64,000 nucleotides of DNA. It comes from Dendrophyllia cribrosa. Taxonomy: Eukaryota > Cnidaria > Anthozoa > Scleractinia > Dendrophylliidae. A program made the translations under genes and the position numbers. This document shows, in pieces, positions 52,101 through 54,100 of the stretch. Location: assembly GCA_024195265.1 (NCBI GenBank), contig JAJLRJ010000002.1, positions 53,037,907 to 53,101,906 on the forward strand, given 5' to 3'. Positions within the stretch are counted from its first letter, which is position 1, and the number at the start of each line of letters is the position of its first letter. Under the pieces are notes generated by a model. The model searched no databases, was not told where the DNA came from, and was given only the letters and a program-made list of their open reading frames with translations.

Positions 52101-53846
52101 GTGAGAATACGCGACTGCAATACTTCTGACCAGTGCCAACAACTAAACGAAAATACCGTTATTTACGCACGCCTGGCTCGCTTATCTATCGTGAGCTCAC
52201 TGCGGCAACACATCGCCTCTGTAGCGTGTGTGTAAGCCAACGTGTATGAGGCCCGTCCGGTGATTGAAAGACATCATTAAGTCCGGAAATCCTTGAGTCT
52301 CTAGCACTTCTCAAAGAAACGAGTCGTGTTTCTTGTCCTTCCTTGTGTCTGAAGCGCCATTTAGCGCTCGAGGTGAAAAACAGACCTTGGTCGGGAAGAC
52401 GAGCCGGCGGGAAAGTCTGGAATCACTTCGGATCAGAAAAGGGGCAGCGTTGAGAGTTGTGGGCCATTTCCCATCCTGTGCCGTGGTCGAAATGCCCGAT
52501 ATCCGAAGTGCTTTGAGACTTATAGTATTTTGCAATAACTTTCGGGTGGGAACTCCATTTCGGTTTTGTTGTAGGATTTCCCGACATGCTTTGCGACAGT
52601 GGTAGATGGGTCCGCTGTGCGTGGTCGGGCACTTGAAATACAGCTTTGGGCAGCTCGAAGTGAGTTGTTGCTGGCCGGCGGGAAGACGTTTCGCATTTGG
52701 AGTCTTTAATGCAACATTAAATTCGATCTAAAAGGATTTTGAAATCGAGATACGCGTTTTGATGCGTATCAACCTTTTAATAATAAAACTTAGGCTGAAG
52801 TGAGCATGTGTTCGTCTGTGGTCTAGTGGTTTGGTCGGGGATTTGCGCTCGGACGGCTCCGGGTTCGAATCACGCTCGGCCTCATTTTTTTTTTTTTTTT
52901 TCTTTCTTTCTTCGAACTGGACATTATGAAAGTGATTTACTTTTTTTGCGTTCGTCAAAATTTCTAACGTTTAATTTTACAAAAATATCGAACCGTGTCA
53001 GTGCGAAAACAGAAGCTTACCGCAATATTGCGTTACAATAGGAGCCTTTGATTGATTGATTTTTTTTTTTGAATACGGTATTTCTCGAAAACGACGGAAA
53101 AAACAACGGAAAAAAATTCGGAACAATGTTTTGCAACTAATTTCTAGTTCACATGCCAAAATTGGACAAATCTGAGCAAGAAAAAATAAAAAAGGCCTAA
53201 AAAGTCATATAGGCTGGACATGCTCTCGGCCCTTCAATTCCAAGTGCACCGTGTTGGAAAAAGGAGGCAGTTCACGCCACAAGTTCACAAATTAATTTCA
53301 AGGACTCTTCTTGTCGTTCGCCCTCATTTCACTAAGCTGACGCAAATATTTCGATGCCATGGCGCTGGTCGGAATTTACTGTCACTGGGCCTGTTACATG
53401 ACCTTACATGTGTTTCATATTCAATAATAATATTATTACTGTATTACCTTGACTTGGAAGCACCAAATCGGAACGGGTGAAAGCTCCTGTTCTGTTTGGA
53501 ACTGGGTCTAAAAATTCTCTGCGATATCTTGGATGACAGATGGGAGCACAGATGAAATCAAACCTGAAATAGAAATAGAAAAAGAAATAAAAATTAATTG
53601 TGAATTCCTTGTACATGTATACAGTTTCCAGTCAACTCTCTACATGTAGTCATGCACGTGTAACCATGTCAAATCTAAACACTGTCCAAAACAGGTTTTC
53701 TTCTCTATTCTTCGTCAAATAAATCTCATCACATATAAAAATGATTAATAATCTCCATACCCTCCATTAGTTGCATTCCTCAACGCTCCGGCAAGGTCGG
53801 GAACGCAGAAAAAATCTCGACCACACGACACACGTTGATCCGCCAT
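5020..53846 (-). CDS. PRMT5: PRMT5, protein arginine N-methyltransferase 5, complete gene of 22 coding exons
   Basis: PRMT5 makes symmetric dimethylarginine on histones, spliceosomal Sm proteins and RNA-binding proteins, using S-adenosylmethionine, as a complex with MEP50. I placed 22 exons with GT-AG borders; phase is consistent at every junction and the sum is 1881 nt, 626 residues plus stop, against about 637 in human. The N-terminal TIM-barrel part (about residues 1-280) is followed by the Rossmann fold and beta-barrel. SAM motif GAGRGPLV lies at about 354-361. Residues equal to human Y324, F327, K333 and Y334 are Y313, F316, K322 and Y323 in the word [12 protein letters not shown]. The double-E loop [11 protein letters not shown] supplies E424 and E433 (human E435 and E444), and W568 lies in GMFSWFP. 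The protein ends GGRSYVIGL. Intron 3 is about 32 kb and contains other genes. The gene shares a divergent promoter with PREY. I see no inactivating change. Confidence 0.97.
5322..5386 (-). CDS. PRMT5: PRMT5 exon 21 (residues 555-576)
   Basis: Reads [20 protein letters not shown] with the split Ser completed from exon 20, matching [20 protein letters not shown]. Acceptor ccttttcaag, donor gtacgt. A different frame is longer here and could hide the exon. Confidence 0.95.
5555..5886 (-). mobile_element. tRNA-derived SINE interrupted by a palindromic MITE
   Basis: On the minus strand, GGCGCAGTGGTGAGGC (A-box-like) and GGTTCGGTTCCC (B-box-like) are followed by a body containing catatgtgggttgagtttgt. 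The body is split at about 5592-5762 by an insert with inverted ends (gtcgcagctcttagaag at 5609, cttctaagagctgcgac at 5735). The body resumes on the other side with the expected ggagtacccgg, and ccggag flanks both sides of the insert. Confidence 0.7.
6154..6270 (-). CDS. PRMT5: PRMT5 exon 20 (residues 516-554)
   Basis: Contains [19 protein letters not shown], nearly identical to the human beta-barrel word [18 protein letters not shown]. Acceptor ttgcttttcag, donor gtgagt. Confidence 0.97.
6365..6420. repeat. poly-T then poly-G tract
   Basis: A run of about 19 T is followed by a nearly pure G run of about 23 bases, inside PRMT5 intron 19. Runs of this type are prone to length error in assemblies. 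Confidence 0.9.
6540..6823 (+). mobile_element. MITE family GAGCAG, copy 1
   Basis: Inverted ends gcagttttcaattgagtgtc and acactcaattgaaaactact bracket about 280 bp containing cccgcgcttggcgccgccga. Two further copies lie at 9407 and 12077; TA target sites are clear in those. Non-coding. Confidence 0.75.
7063..7156 (-). CDS. PRMT5: PRMT5 exon 19 (residues 485-515)
   Basis: Reads [17 protein letters not shown] and [12 protein letters not shown], matching [11 protein letters not shown] and PQPCFTFSHPN. Acceptor tcaccgcag, donor gttcgt. Confidence 0.95.
7680..8335 (+). repeat. 88-bp tandem array, about 7 copies, grown from a MITE core
   Basis: The word atgcaaaagtactgc recurs at about 7719, 7807, 7895, 7983, 8070, 8159 and 8247. 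Each unit contains gaagaggtttcatttgaatg, gtcacaccataggattt and agactcaaaagttagaa. The array begins and ends with the flanks of the dispersed element also found at 8766, 12815, 18081, 56945 and 60000, so the tandem units are an internal amplification of that element. Confidence 0.88.
8392..8501 (-). CDS. PRMT5: PRMT5 exon 18 (residues 448-484)
   Basis: Reads [16 protein letters not shown], matching [16 protein letters not shown], then a diverged linker (SNDSGKGPL) shorter than in human. Acceptor cctttacag, donor gtaacg. Confidence 0.95.
8607..8697 (-). CDS. PRMT5: PRMT5 exon 17 (residues 418-447), double-E loop
   Basis: Encodes [20 protein letters not shown], the catalytic double-glutamate loop that binds the substrate guanidinium. 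Acceptor ttatccacag, donor gtgagc. Confidence 0.97.
8766..8965 (+). mobile_element. single-copy member of the 88-bp-core MITE family
   Basis: Carries one core unit between the left flank (atgccaaatat, aaattcaag) and the right flank (catgtctccataattgactc, gagtgaaagggtta). It lies in PRMT5 intron 16, next to the tandem version in intron 18. Confidence 0.8.
9193..9277 (-). CDS. PRMT5: PRMT5 exon 16 (residues 389-417)
   Basis: Reads [20 protein letters not shown], matching [20 protein letters not shown]. Acceptor ttactttag, donor gtaaga. Confidence 0.96.
9407..9690 (+). mobile_element. MITE family GAGCAG, copy 2
   Basis: Begins ta-gagcagttttaaattg and ends aatgaaaactgctc-ta. The TA on both sides fits a two-base target duplication. 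The interior matches copy 1 closely. Confidence 0.8.
10126..10248 (-). CDS. PRMT5: PRMT5 exon 15 (residues 348-388), SAM motif I
   Basis: Contains [17 protein letters not shown] and [14 protein letters not shown], the glycine-rich SAM-binding loop and the acidic strand end after it. The acceptor is the first of two AG pairs; phase with exon 14 selects it. Donor gtgagt. Confidence 0.97.
10291..10687. mobile_element. piggyBac-like MITE with TTAA target
   Basis: TTAA then agggacactgtcac at the left, and gtgacaatgcccct then TTAA at the right. The imperfect inverted ends flanked by TTAA fit piggyBac-type insertion. About 390 bp, non-coding, in PRMT5 intron 14. Confidence 0.6.
11229..11287 (-). 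CDS. PRMT5: PRMT5 exon 14 (residues 329-347)
   Basis: Reads [19 protein letters not shown], aligned to AIYKCLLDRVPEEEKDTNV. Acceptor taatttgtag, donor gttagt; two bases remain for exon 15. Confidence 0.95.
11884..11961 (-). CDS. PRMT5: PRMT5 exon 13 (residues 303-328)
   Basis: Reads [20 protein letters not shown], then YRQYQR. It carries the cofactor-pocket residues equal to human Y324, F327, K333 and Y334. Acceptor tttcttttag, donor gtaaga. Confidence 0.97.
12077..12363 (-). mobile_element. MITE family GAGCAG, copy 3, inverted
   Basis: Same family as 6540 and 9407 in opposite orientation. Ends are ta-gagcagttttcaactg and gagaactgctc-ta. Confidence 0.8.
12638..12709 (-). CDS. PRMT5: PRMT5 exon 12 (residues 279-302)
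   Basis: Contains [15 protein letters not shown], almost identical to the human [15 protein letters not shown]. Acceptor aattcttcag, donor gtaaga. Confidence 0.96.
12815..12985 (-). mobile_element. partial 88-bp-core MITE, inverted
   Basis: Contains agctttcactcccaaagtca, atcctatggtgtgaccattca and tggtaccattt, with part of the core deleted. It lies in PRMT5 intron 11. Confidence 0.7.
13179..13220 (-). CDS. PRMT5: PRMT5 exon 11 (residues 265-278)
   Basis: A 42-nt exon reading [14 protein letters not shown], aligned to FCSYLQYLEYLSQ. Acceptor ccctcatag, donor gtatgt. Confidence 0.9.
13790..13837 (-). CDS. PRMT5: PRMT5 exon 10 (residues 249-264)
   Basis: Acceptor cccttttgtag, donor gtaggc, phase 0 to 0. 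Reads [16 protein letters not shown], aligned to VQFIITGTNHHSEK. Confidence 0.92.
14711..14763 (-). CDS. PRMT5: PRMT5 exon 9 (residues 231-248)
   Basis: Acceptor ctgattgttag, donor gtgaga. Reads [18 protein letters not shown], matching GFPVLSKMHQRLIFRLLK. Confidence 0.94.
15246..15356 (-). CDS. PRMT5: PRMT5 exon 8 (residues 194-230)
   Basis: Reads [10 protein letters not shown] and [20 protein letters not shown], matching [20 protein letters not shown]. Acceptor ttgtaatag, donor gtacaa. Confidence 0.95.
15440..15592. mobile_element. palindromic MITE
   Basis: Inverted ends: cttgtccaaacgatgtctgt and acagacattgtttggacag, separated by about 100 bp containing gggatagggattagggatag. PRMT5 intron 7. 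Confidence 0.55.
15605..16190. mobile_element. outer inverted-repeat element split by a nested MITE
   Basis: The left arm near 15608 (gtttcatcaggacttccaaa, agtgggttgaaa) is inverted near 16131-16165 (tttcaacccacttct, tttggaaatcctgagaaa). The element at 15757-16058 sits inside it. Confidence 0.5.
15757..16058. mobile_element. hAT-like MITE with 5-bp target duplication
   Basis: Ends cagggttcgtac and gtaagaaccttg are imperfect inverted repeats of CAGGG type. AACAC directly flanks both sides (15752-15756 and 16059-16063). The interior repeats the phrase ccatgactttcca. Confidence 0.65.
16410..16480 (-). mobile_element. tRNA-Ser-like SINE head
   Basis: The minus strand reads AAGTGGTTAGGGTGCCGGA, an anticodon-arm-like CCGGA-CTTGAAA-TCCGG (TGA in the loop) and GGGTTCAAGTCCC. 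The acceptor halves do not pair, so this is a tRNA-derived SINE rather than a tRNA gene. PRMT5 intron 7. Confidence 0.6.
16490..16561 (-). repeat. PRMT5: perfect 36-bp tandem duplication of the PRMT5 exon 7 donor
   Basis: Positions 16490-16525 and 16526-16561 are identical. The right copy holds the last 18 bases of exon 7 and its donor; the left copy repeats both inside the intron. Use of the second donor would add exactly 12 in-frame residues without a stop. Confidence 0.92.
16544..16593 (-). CDS. PRMT5: PRMT5 exon 7 (residues 177-193)
   Basis: Acceptor ttccctgcag; reads [17 protein letters not shown], matching WWHNFRTLCDYSKRIAV. Its last 18 bases and its donor are part of a perfect 36-bp tandem duplication (see 16490-16561). 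Confidence 0.94.
16919..16962 (-). CDS. PRMT5: PRMT5 exon 6 (residues 163-176)
   Basis: A 44-nt exon with acceptor cattttcag and donor gtaaaa. It ends in the first two bases of the first Trp of the WW pair completed by exon 7. Confidence 0.9.
17017..17369. mobile_element. two adjacent perfect-stem palindromes inside a third inverted repeat
   Basis: Outer arms acagctatttcaat (17017) and attgaaatagctgt (17356). Inside, 17030-17159 pairs around aagaccgcaaggtagtatgg, and 17161-17355 pairs around ttagcctctctatcaaagcg and ttcattcacatgcaaataag. PRMT5 intron 5. Confidence 0.85.
17484..17549 (-). CDS. PRMT5: PRMT5 exon 5 (residues 141-162)
   Basis: Acceptor tttctttgtag, donor gtattg, phase 0 to 0. 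Reads [13 protein letters not shown], aligned to FWMRVPLVAPED. Confidence 0.92.
17604..17646. repeat. (att)n microsatellite
   Basis: About 14 uninterrupted trinucleotide repeats in PRMT5 intron 4. Confidence 0.95.
18081..18417 (-). mobile_element. 88-bp-core MITE carrying a nested insertion
   Basis: Minus-strand copy of the dispersed family: ccctttcactccaagagtct, tcctatggtgtgaccattca, ttgcatggtaccatttg, ttcttgggagttaatgggtt. The core is interrupted by the element at 18170-18315. Confidence 0.8.
18170..18315. mobile_element. Tc1/mariner-like MITE with TA target
   Basis: Begins cagtaccggacagaagtaac and ends gttacttctgtccggtactg as a perfect inverted repeat of more than 30 bp. TA flanks both ends (18168-18169, 18316-18317). 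Removing it restores the core word gcagtacttttgcatgg of the host MITE. Confidence 0.8.
18875..19006 (-). CDS. PRMT5: PRMT5 exon 4 (residues 97-140)
   Basis: Begins in phase 0 as exon 3 requires and reads [20 protein letters not shown], matching LQELNFGAYLGLPAFLLPL. Acceptor ttccag, donor gtcagt. It lies 32 kb from exon 3. Confidence 0.95.
19007..20184. other. left part of PRMT5 intron 3, no gene seen
   Basis: No splice-supported exon or known protein word was found. A plus-strand open stretch at 20023-20340 crosses the duplication edge at about 20185 and is not coherent as a protein. Confidence 0.5.
20185..20868 (+). pseudogene. RSPH4A/6A-like relic A, 3' end only
   Basis: RSPH4A/6A are radial-spoke head proteins of motile cilia. 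The last exon, from about 20471, reads [39 protein letters not shown], an in-frame TAA, then an acidic tail ([11 protein letters not shown]) to a stop at 20699-20701. It aligns to the family C-terminus (FYIGWGHKYSPDNYTP, EITEMDDPSVEEEQA). The preceding exon is cut at 20185 and its donor reads gcgagt instead of gtgagt. AATAAA follows at 20822 and 20863. A relic, not a gene. Confidence 0.75.
20869..23539. other. duplicated non-coding sequence between RSPH relic and helicase A
   Basis: Much of it aligns to 36155-37890 but with insertions; an (aat)n microsatellite at about 22065-22112 and the roughly 1 kb to its right have no match in copy B. No coding sequence was recognised. Confidence 0.6.
25050..25275 (-). 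repeat. in-frame Arg/Leu/Glu-rich expansion in copy A
   Basis: Plus-strand words gacgttc and gacggtcaa repeat irregularly and encode RLERL, ERRERC and [11 protein letters not shown]. Copy B lacks this block: its frame runs [18 protein letters not shown] while copy A runs [12 protein letters not shown] and about 75 further residues to GQFSVF. The frame is kept. Confidence 0.88.
28730..29495 (-). repeat. 144-bp coding tandem repeat, 5 full units and part of a sixth
   Basis: Each 48-residue unit (the first is 50) begins [11 protein letters not shown], continues [15 protein letters not shown] and ends [10 protein letters not shown] or close variants. The units are Lys/Ser/Gln-rich, hydrophilic and probably disordered. 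Copy B has one unit here, so the array expanded in copy A or contracted in B. Confidence 0.93.
29496..30060 (-). other. 5' leader of helicase copy A with broken upstream start
   Basis: An acceptor tttgtgacag at about 29669 precedes ATG at 29656-29658 ([17 protein letters not shown]), which hits TGA after 26 codons because about 20 bases present in copy B are missing. A likely 5' untranslated exon ends at 29885 with donor gtatga. Copy B has the same arrangement (donor after 43451, acceptor before 43083). Transcription would start near 30000; no TATA-like box is convincing. Confidence 0.5.
30906..32226. other. spacer between duplication copy A and RSPH relic B
   Basis: No gene recognised. A short perfect palindrome, tatctggcatg with its mirror, lies near 31697-31722. 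The AT-rich stretch 31300-31450 carries no frames of note. Confidence 0.5.
32919..33367 (+). mobile_element. G-run-ended element, copy 1
   Basis: Starts with a G run then tactctgtatattttt and ends tatatgagagtatcccccc. Inside are gtgtgccactggga and acagcggcacatacccatat. An inverted copy lies at 45436-45867, so this is a mobile repeat with G/C-run inverted ends. The gene it belongs to is not known. Confidence 0.7.
33856..34056. mobile_element. piggyBac-like MITE with TTAA target
   Basis: TTAA-aggggcagtatca at the left and tgatactgcccct-TTAA at the right form a 13-bp inverted repeat inside the target tetranucleotide. About 200 bp, inside the RSPH pseudogene. Confidence 0.75.
34429..35439 (+). 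mobile_element. decayed hAT-like transposon with 5-bp target duplication
   Basis: Ends cagggccatagcaag and cttgctacagccctg are inverted repeats; AAGTT flanks both sides (34424-34428, 35440-35444). An open stretch at 34607-34849 reads [20 protein letters not shown] and [11 protein letters not shown], which resembles the C-terminal dimerisation region of hAT transposases (ERLNxLxLLHxH). The remainder of a transposase is gone. A 5-bp site differs from the 8 bp usual for hAT. Confidence 0.7.
37892..42556 (-). CDS. DEAH-box helicase / RRM-like / RING-IBR-RING E3 fusion protein, copy B
   Basis: One uninterrupted 1554-codon frame without introns. Coiled coil about 1-75; helicase motifs GETGSGKST (138-146), DEAH (235-238), SAT (267-269), [12 protein letters not shown] (385-396), QRKGRAGRT (432-440); HA2 about 480-575; OB-like 650-735; RRM-like 865-920 and about 1000-1110; KH-like about 1195-1245; RBR about 1346-1554, with RING1 CGICLCDL at 1350, IBR, and RING2 CPRC at 1504 with likely catalytic C1517 in REGCNHMTC. 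It predicts an ATP-driven RNA helicase that also passes ubiquitin through a RING2 thioester. The chosen ATG is the first after an in-frame TGA at 42569. Ends SNCPRRF, eight residues earlier than copy A after a 2-nt change. The substrate is unknown. Confidence 0.9.
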   Translation of the reverse strand: MFLSKCEKELREKMKSVTKKHAAKINEITARLDRLSVRKHIRLDEYEKVQSERDALEQKKDELEQQQQEFERSSSQVIDMILSAQSSQPHSHVENTVKELRKSFGRECHRLDAALPMYAKKTIIIETIKENQVCIVLGETGSGKSTQMTQYLYEAGFAKKGLIVCTQPRKVAATSLAAHVAREMGGVPGQIVGCHVGGNIQASKTTGIVYATDHLLLNECLKDPSLSKYSCIIIDEAHERSLYSDLLLGMIKKSLAQRPELRVVITSATIDPALFVAYFDQCPVLKVSGRMFPVDVIWRDGPSSTENYLQEAVRTVREIHNKEGQGDILVFLTTPVETERACENLSKMVPDDSLVCLPLHGKLRQEEQRRVFDEETNKRKVVFATNCAETSITIPGIRYVVDTGMVKEMKFEPKRNKSSLEVTTTSKSSAEQRKGRAGRTQAGKCYRLYSEEEYTAMEDGSKPEILRVHLGKAVLKLMELGIEDITRFEFVESPPLESIELALDTLKSLGAIAHGKLTDLGHKIARVSVEPRLAKLIFDGIDRGIGAEAVALAAIATVSGSVFFRMGTEEEKQIADRRKVGFCHNGGDLLTLLEVYRQYLEQSKAKRNKWAFDHSLNAKSLRLTDETVKELKLALKHELNIEVPDAIQQNDNTDVKLQRILISCYATNLCVFTGHEKAGYRVVSFNHCVQLHPSSALKFLGTTPQFIIFEQLLKTSRDFAINATPVPESWLRDMVSSEAVNYDVDDLMSTVLTQVALPCSPDLMALAFGGLRRRILDQVEEEVSKLCDDSLVVLEKDEKSGQMKVFVASNYTAKAVSVVKDHLEESRKSLRCEDREEQLNQECQDTRIVWGQGGEVQEVLMPHMYRTVTVNDIQDEQFVLDHLKSFGEVVKHKFKEQNGKTRVFATFKNSEDASKAVNGSSDMSLDSNLNVQPSHSMPDLMHAQVSQFMVRAKWLRRPGKGTGSIEFFNCEDFFHTLGSLPSLMIKSRQVKFQADKYRQEQIYMRGLDPETSEEDVKSAVEMRMRSVKLKKVFIHRKPGFETTDEKLESQRNSLQERLGIFTTEGQFSVFMVNPHPKSFEGLANLTFQDAEEGEAAVRGLNGKNISGIGIVTLQCNFSTTLLCPRNVYTIIKDELETVTKELEQIFGKMLVVKVKDQQKYKRVAIEIRSDCMEHFIRATTVLNRSINGDEIDCKISKTLEILLTNPVKEVLQTIQKDTGTVINQDWRNKVVKIHGSQASRESAKLAINKFLDDSITSTSHPWQIQLRGPSRPRGLLKALFKRFGIDLQGLQEIPGVQNIHVEFRSHILKIISSEEARETINRYVDECCERLLPNDSSDLQTKNPETQLTCGICLCDLDKTAVIYRLACCGHAYDKSCVILQLKSAEFPLKCVAENCGEPVVWRDLQNLLNQSERKKLAVSALDAYVRANPDIAKYCPTADCGMVYRVSPDGRRHACSVCLADICTSCHTQYHSGLTCAMFKSEKQVEGQLEEWMMKDPSNRKNCPRCKTPIEKREGCNHMTCSQCKSHMCWSCLEVFPSGDEVYNHQSNCPRRF
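42569..43073 (-). pseudogene. broken N-terminal coding sequence of helicase copy B
   Basis: The ATG at 43071-43073 opens [20 protein letters not shown] and runs to a TAG near 42922 after losing about 14 bases relative to copy A (SRQQC is absent). A second frame, 42904-42569, holds one [14 protein letters not shown] unit and the conserved [18 protein letters not shown] region, then TGA where copy A has AGA (DPRVTTQ in A, DP-stop-VATQ in B). The downstream frame resumes in phase with the helicase frame. Confidence 0.82.
43453..44290. other. upstream region of helicase B
   Basis: Aligns to the 29886-30650 region of copy A, including aaatttccgggaaaacgcaa and ccggaagcggaaataactat near the presumed transcription start. 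Conservation of these words in both copies makes them the best promoter candidates. No coding sequence. Confidence 0.45.
44291..46473. mobile_element. 2.18-kb fold-back element with 43-bp internal repeats and 5-bp target duplication
   Basis: Starts gtatggttagccatttgttg and ends with its inverse; TTATG flanks both sides (44286-44290, 46474-46478). The arms run about 690 and 600 bp. Each arm holds a tandem array of ttcaacagaaatattcattc with acttcaacgcaaaccttttt: about seven units at left (44430-44765) and five to six at right (46085-46325). The arms end near gtgttcaaaatggcgtcgga and its inverse. The loop holds a short open frame (44951-45250, [17 protein letters not shown]) that I do not recognise, and an insertion of the G-run element. 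No transposase domain seen. Confidence 0.88.
45436..45867 (-). mobile_element. G-run-ended element, copy 2, inverted, in the fold-back loop
   Basis: Begins with a G run then acccatatatgagctatata and ends cggcacacccccgc then gcaaagtacccccc, the reverse complement of the plan at 32919-33367. Its place in the loop shows that it inserted into the fold-back element. Confidence 0.72.
46866..49650. other. PRMT5 intron 3, no gene recognised
   Basis: Contains a dispersed repeat (47235-47340: ggaaatgccatttccagcat, also near 17900) and AT-rich sequence at 48180-48800. Short frames only; none resembles a known protein. Confidence 0.5.
49675..50970 (+). pseudogene. possible remnant of an unidentified coding sequence, interrupted
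   Basis: Open stretches read [20 protein letters not shown] then stop (about 49970-50075) and, after an insert, [20 protein letters not shown] and [16 protein letters not shown] then stop (about 50785-50900). The insert, about 50092-50757, has imperfect inverted ends (agggttgga, tttccaaccc). The style recalls transposon-derived proteins common in cnidarian genomes, but I cannot name it. Confidence 0.3.
51046..51131 (-). CDS. PRMT5: PRMT5 exon 3 (residues 68-96)
   Basis: Acceptor ccattctgtag; encodes [17 protein letters not shown], matching DWNTLIVGKLSPWI. Ends at a codon boundary with donor gtaagt, which opens the 32-kb intron. Confidence 0.96.
51853..53239. mobile_element. 1.39-kb inverted-repeat element in PRMT5 intron 2
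   Basis: Ends aattgaagggccgagagcat and atgctctcggcccttcaatt continue as an inverted repeat for about 70 bp (gtccagcctatatgactttt, then aggcctttttcta). AATT at each end may be the target or part of the arm. The interior has a tRNA-like stretch at about 52815-52890 (tggtctagtggtttgg, gggttcgaatcac) followed by poly-T, and no intact protein. Confidence 0.75.
53448..53563 (-). CDS. PRMT5: PRMT5 exon 2 (residues 29-67)
   Basis: Acceptor tttctatttcag; contains [17 protein letters not shown] and [10 protein letters not shown], matching the family word FDFLCMPVFHPRFKREF. Donor gtaata; one base of the Asp codon is left for exon 3. Confidence 0.96.
53761..53846 (-). CDS. PRMT5: PRMT5 exon 1 (residues 1-28)
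   Basis: Starts [17 protein letters not shown], matching the N-terminal SGRDLNCVPE region of animal PRMT5. The ATG sits in AAAATGGCGG; donor gtatgg follows after two bases of a split codon. Confidence 0.95.
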
Positions 53847-53915
53847 TTTAAAAAATTTCCTTCGGCTTCGAAGCCAAGCCTCCTTACCAAGAGTGGCTAC
53901 CAAGCAAAATCCAAA
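53847..53915. promoter_or_regulatory. divergent PRMT5/PREY promoter, 69 bp
   Basis: The two ATGs face away from each other with 69 bp between them. Each ATG lies in AAAATGGCGG, the core of the YY1-type motif that often overlaps start codons in short-leader genes. No TATA box. The 5' untranslated regions must be very short or overlap the partner's first exon. Confidence 0.8.
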
Positions 53916-54100
53916 ATGGCGGGAGGTTCGCCTTGGAGATTTGCTTTGCAAAATATTTCAGTGAATCGTATTCCTTGGATTTATAGTATATCGTCAAGAC
54001 GTTTTAGCACTGGAAATCAATTAAGAAATGATAATGTCAATTCAATAGACCAGAAACTCTTGGATATTTTGGTCTGTCCCTTATCTAAAAAGCCACTAAG
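53916..54100 (+). CDS. PYURF: PREY exon 1
   Basis: From MAGGSPWRF to KKPLR; carries the targeting sequence and the CPLS motif. Ends after two bases of the split Arg codon. Confidence 0.93.

Noticed and set aside
52333..52605. 90-codon plus-strand frame and overlapping minus frames
   Set aside because: Interior of the inverted-repeat element in PRMT5 intron 2; no recognisable protein.
53835..53915. Upstream in-frame ATG for PREY ([13 protein letters not shown])
   Set aside because: It lies inside PRMT5 exon 1 on the other strand, and the downstream ATG in AAAATGGCGG gives the expected length and a typical targeting sequence.
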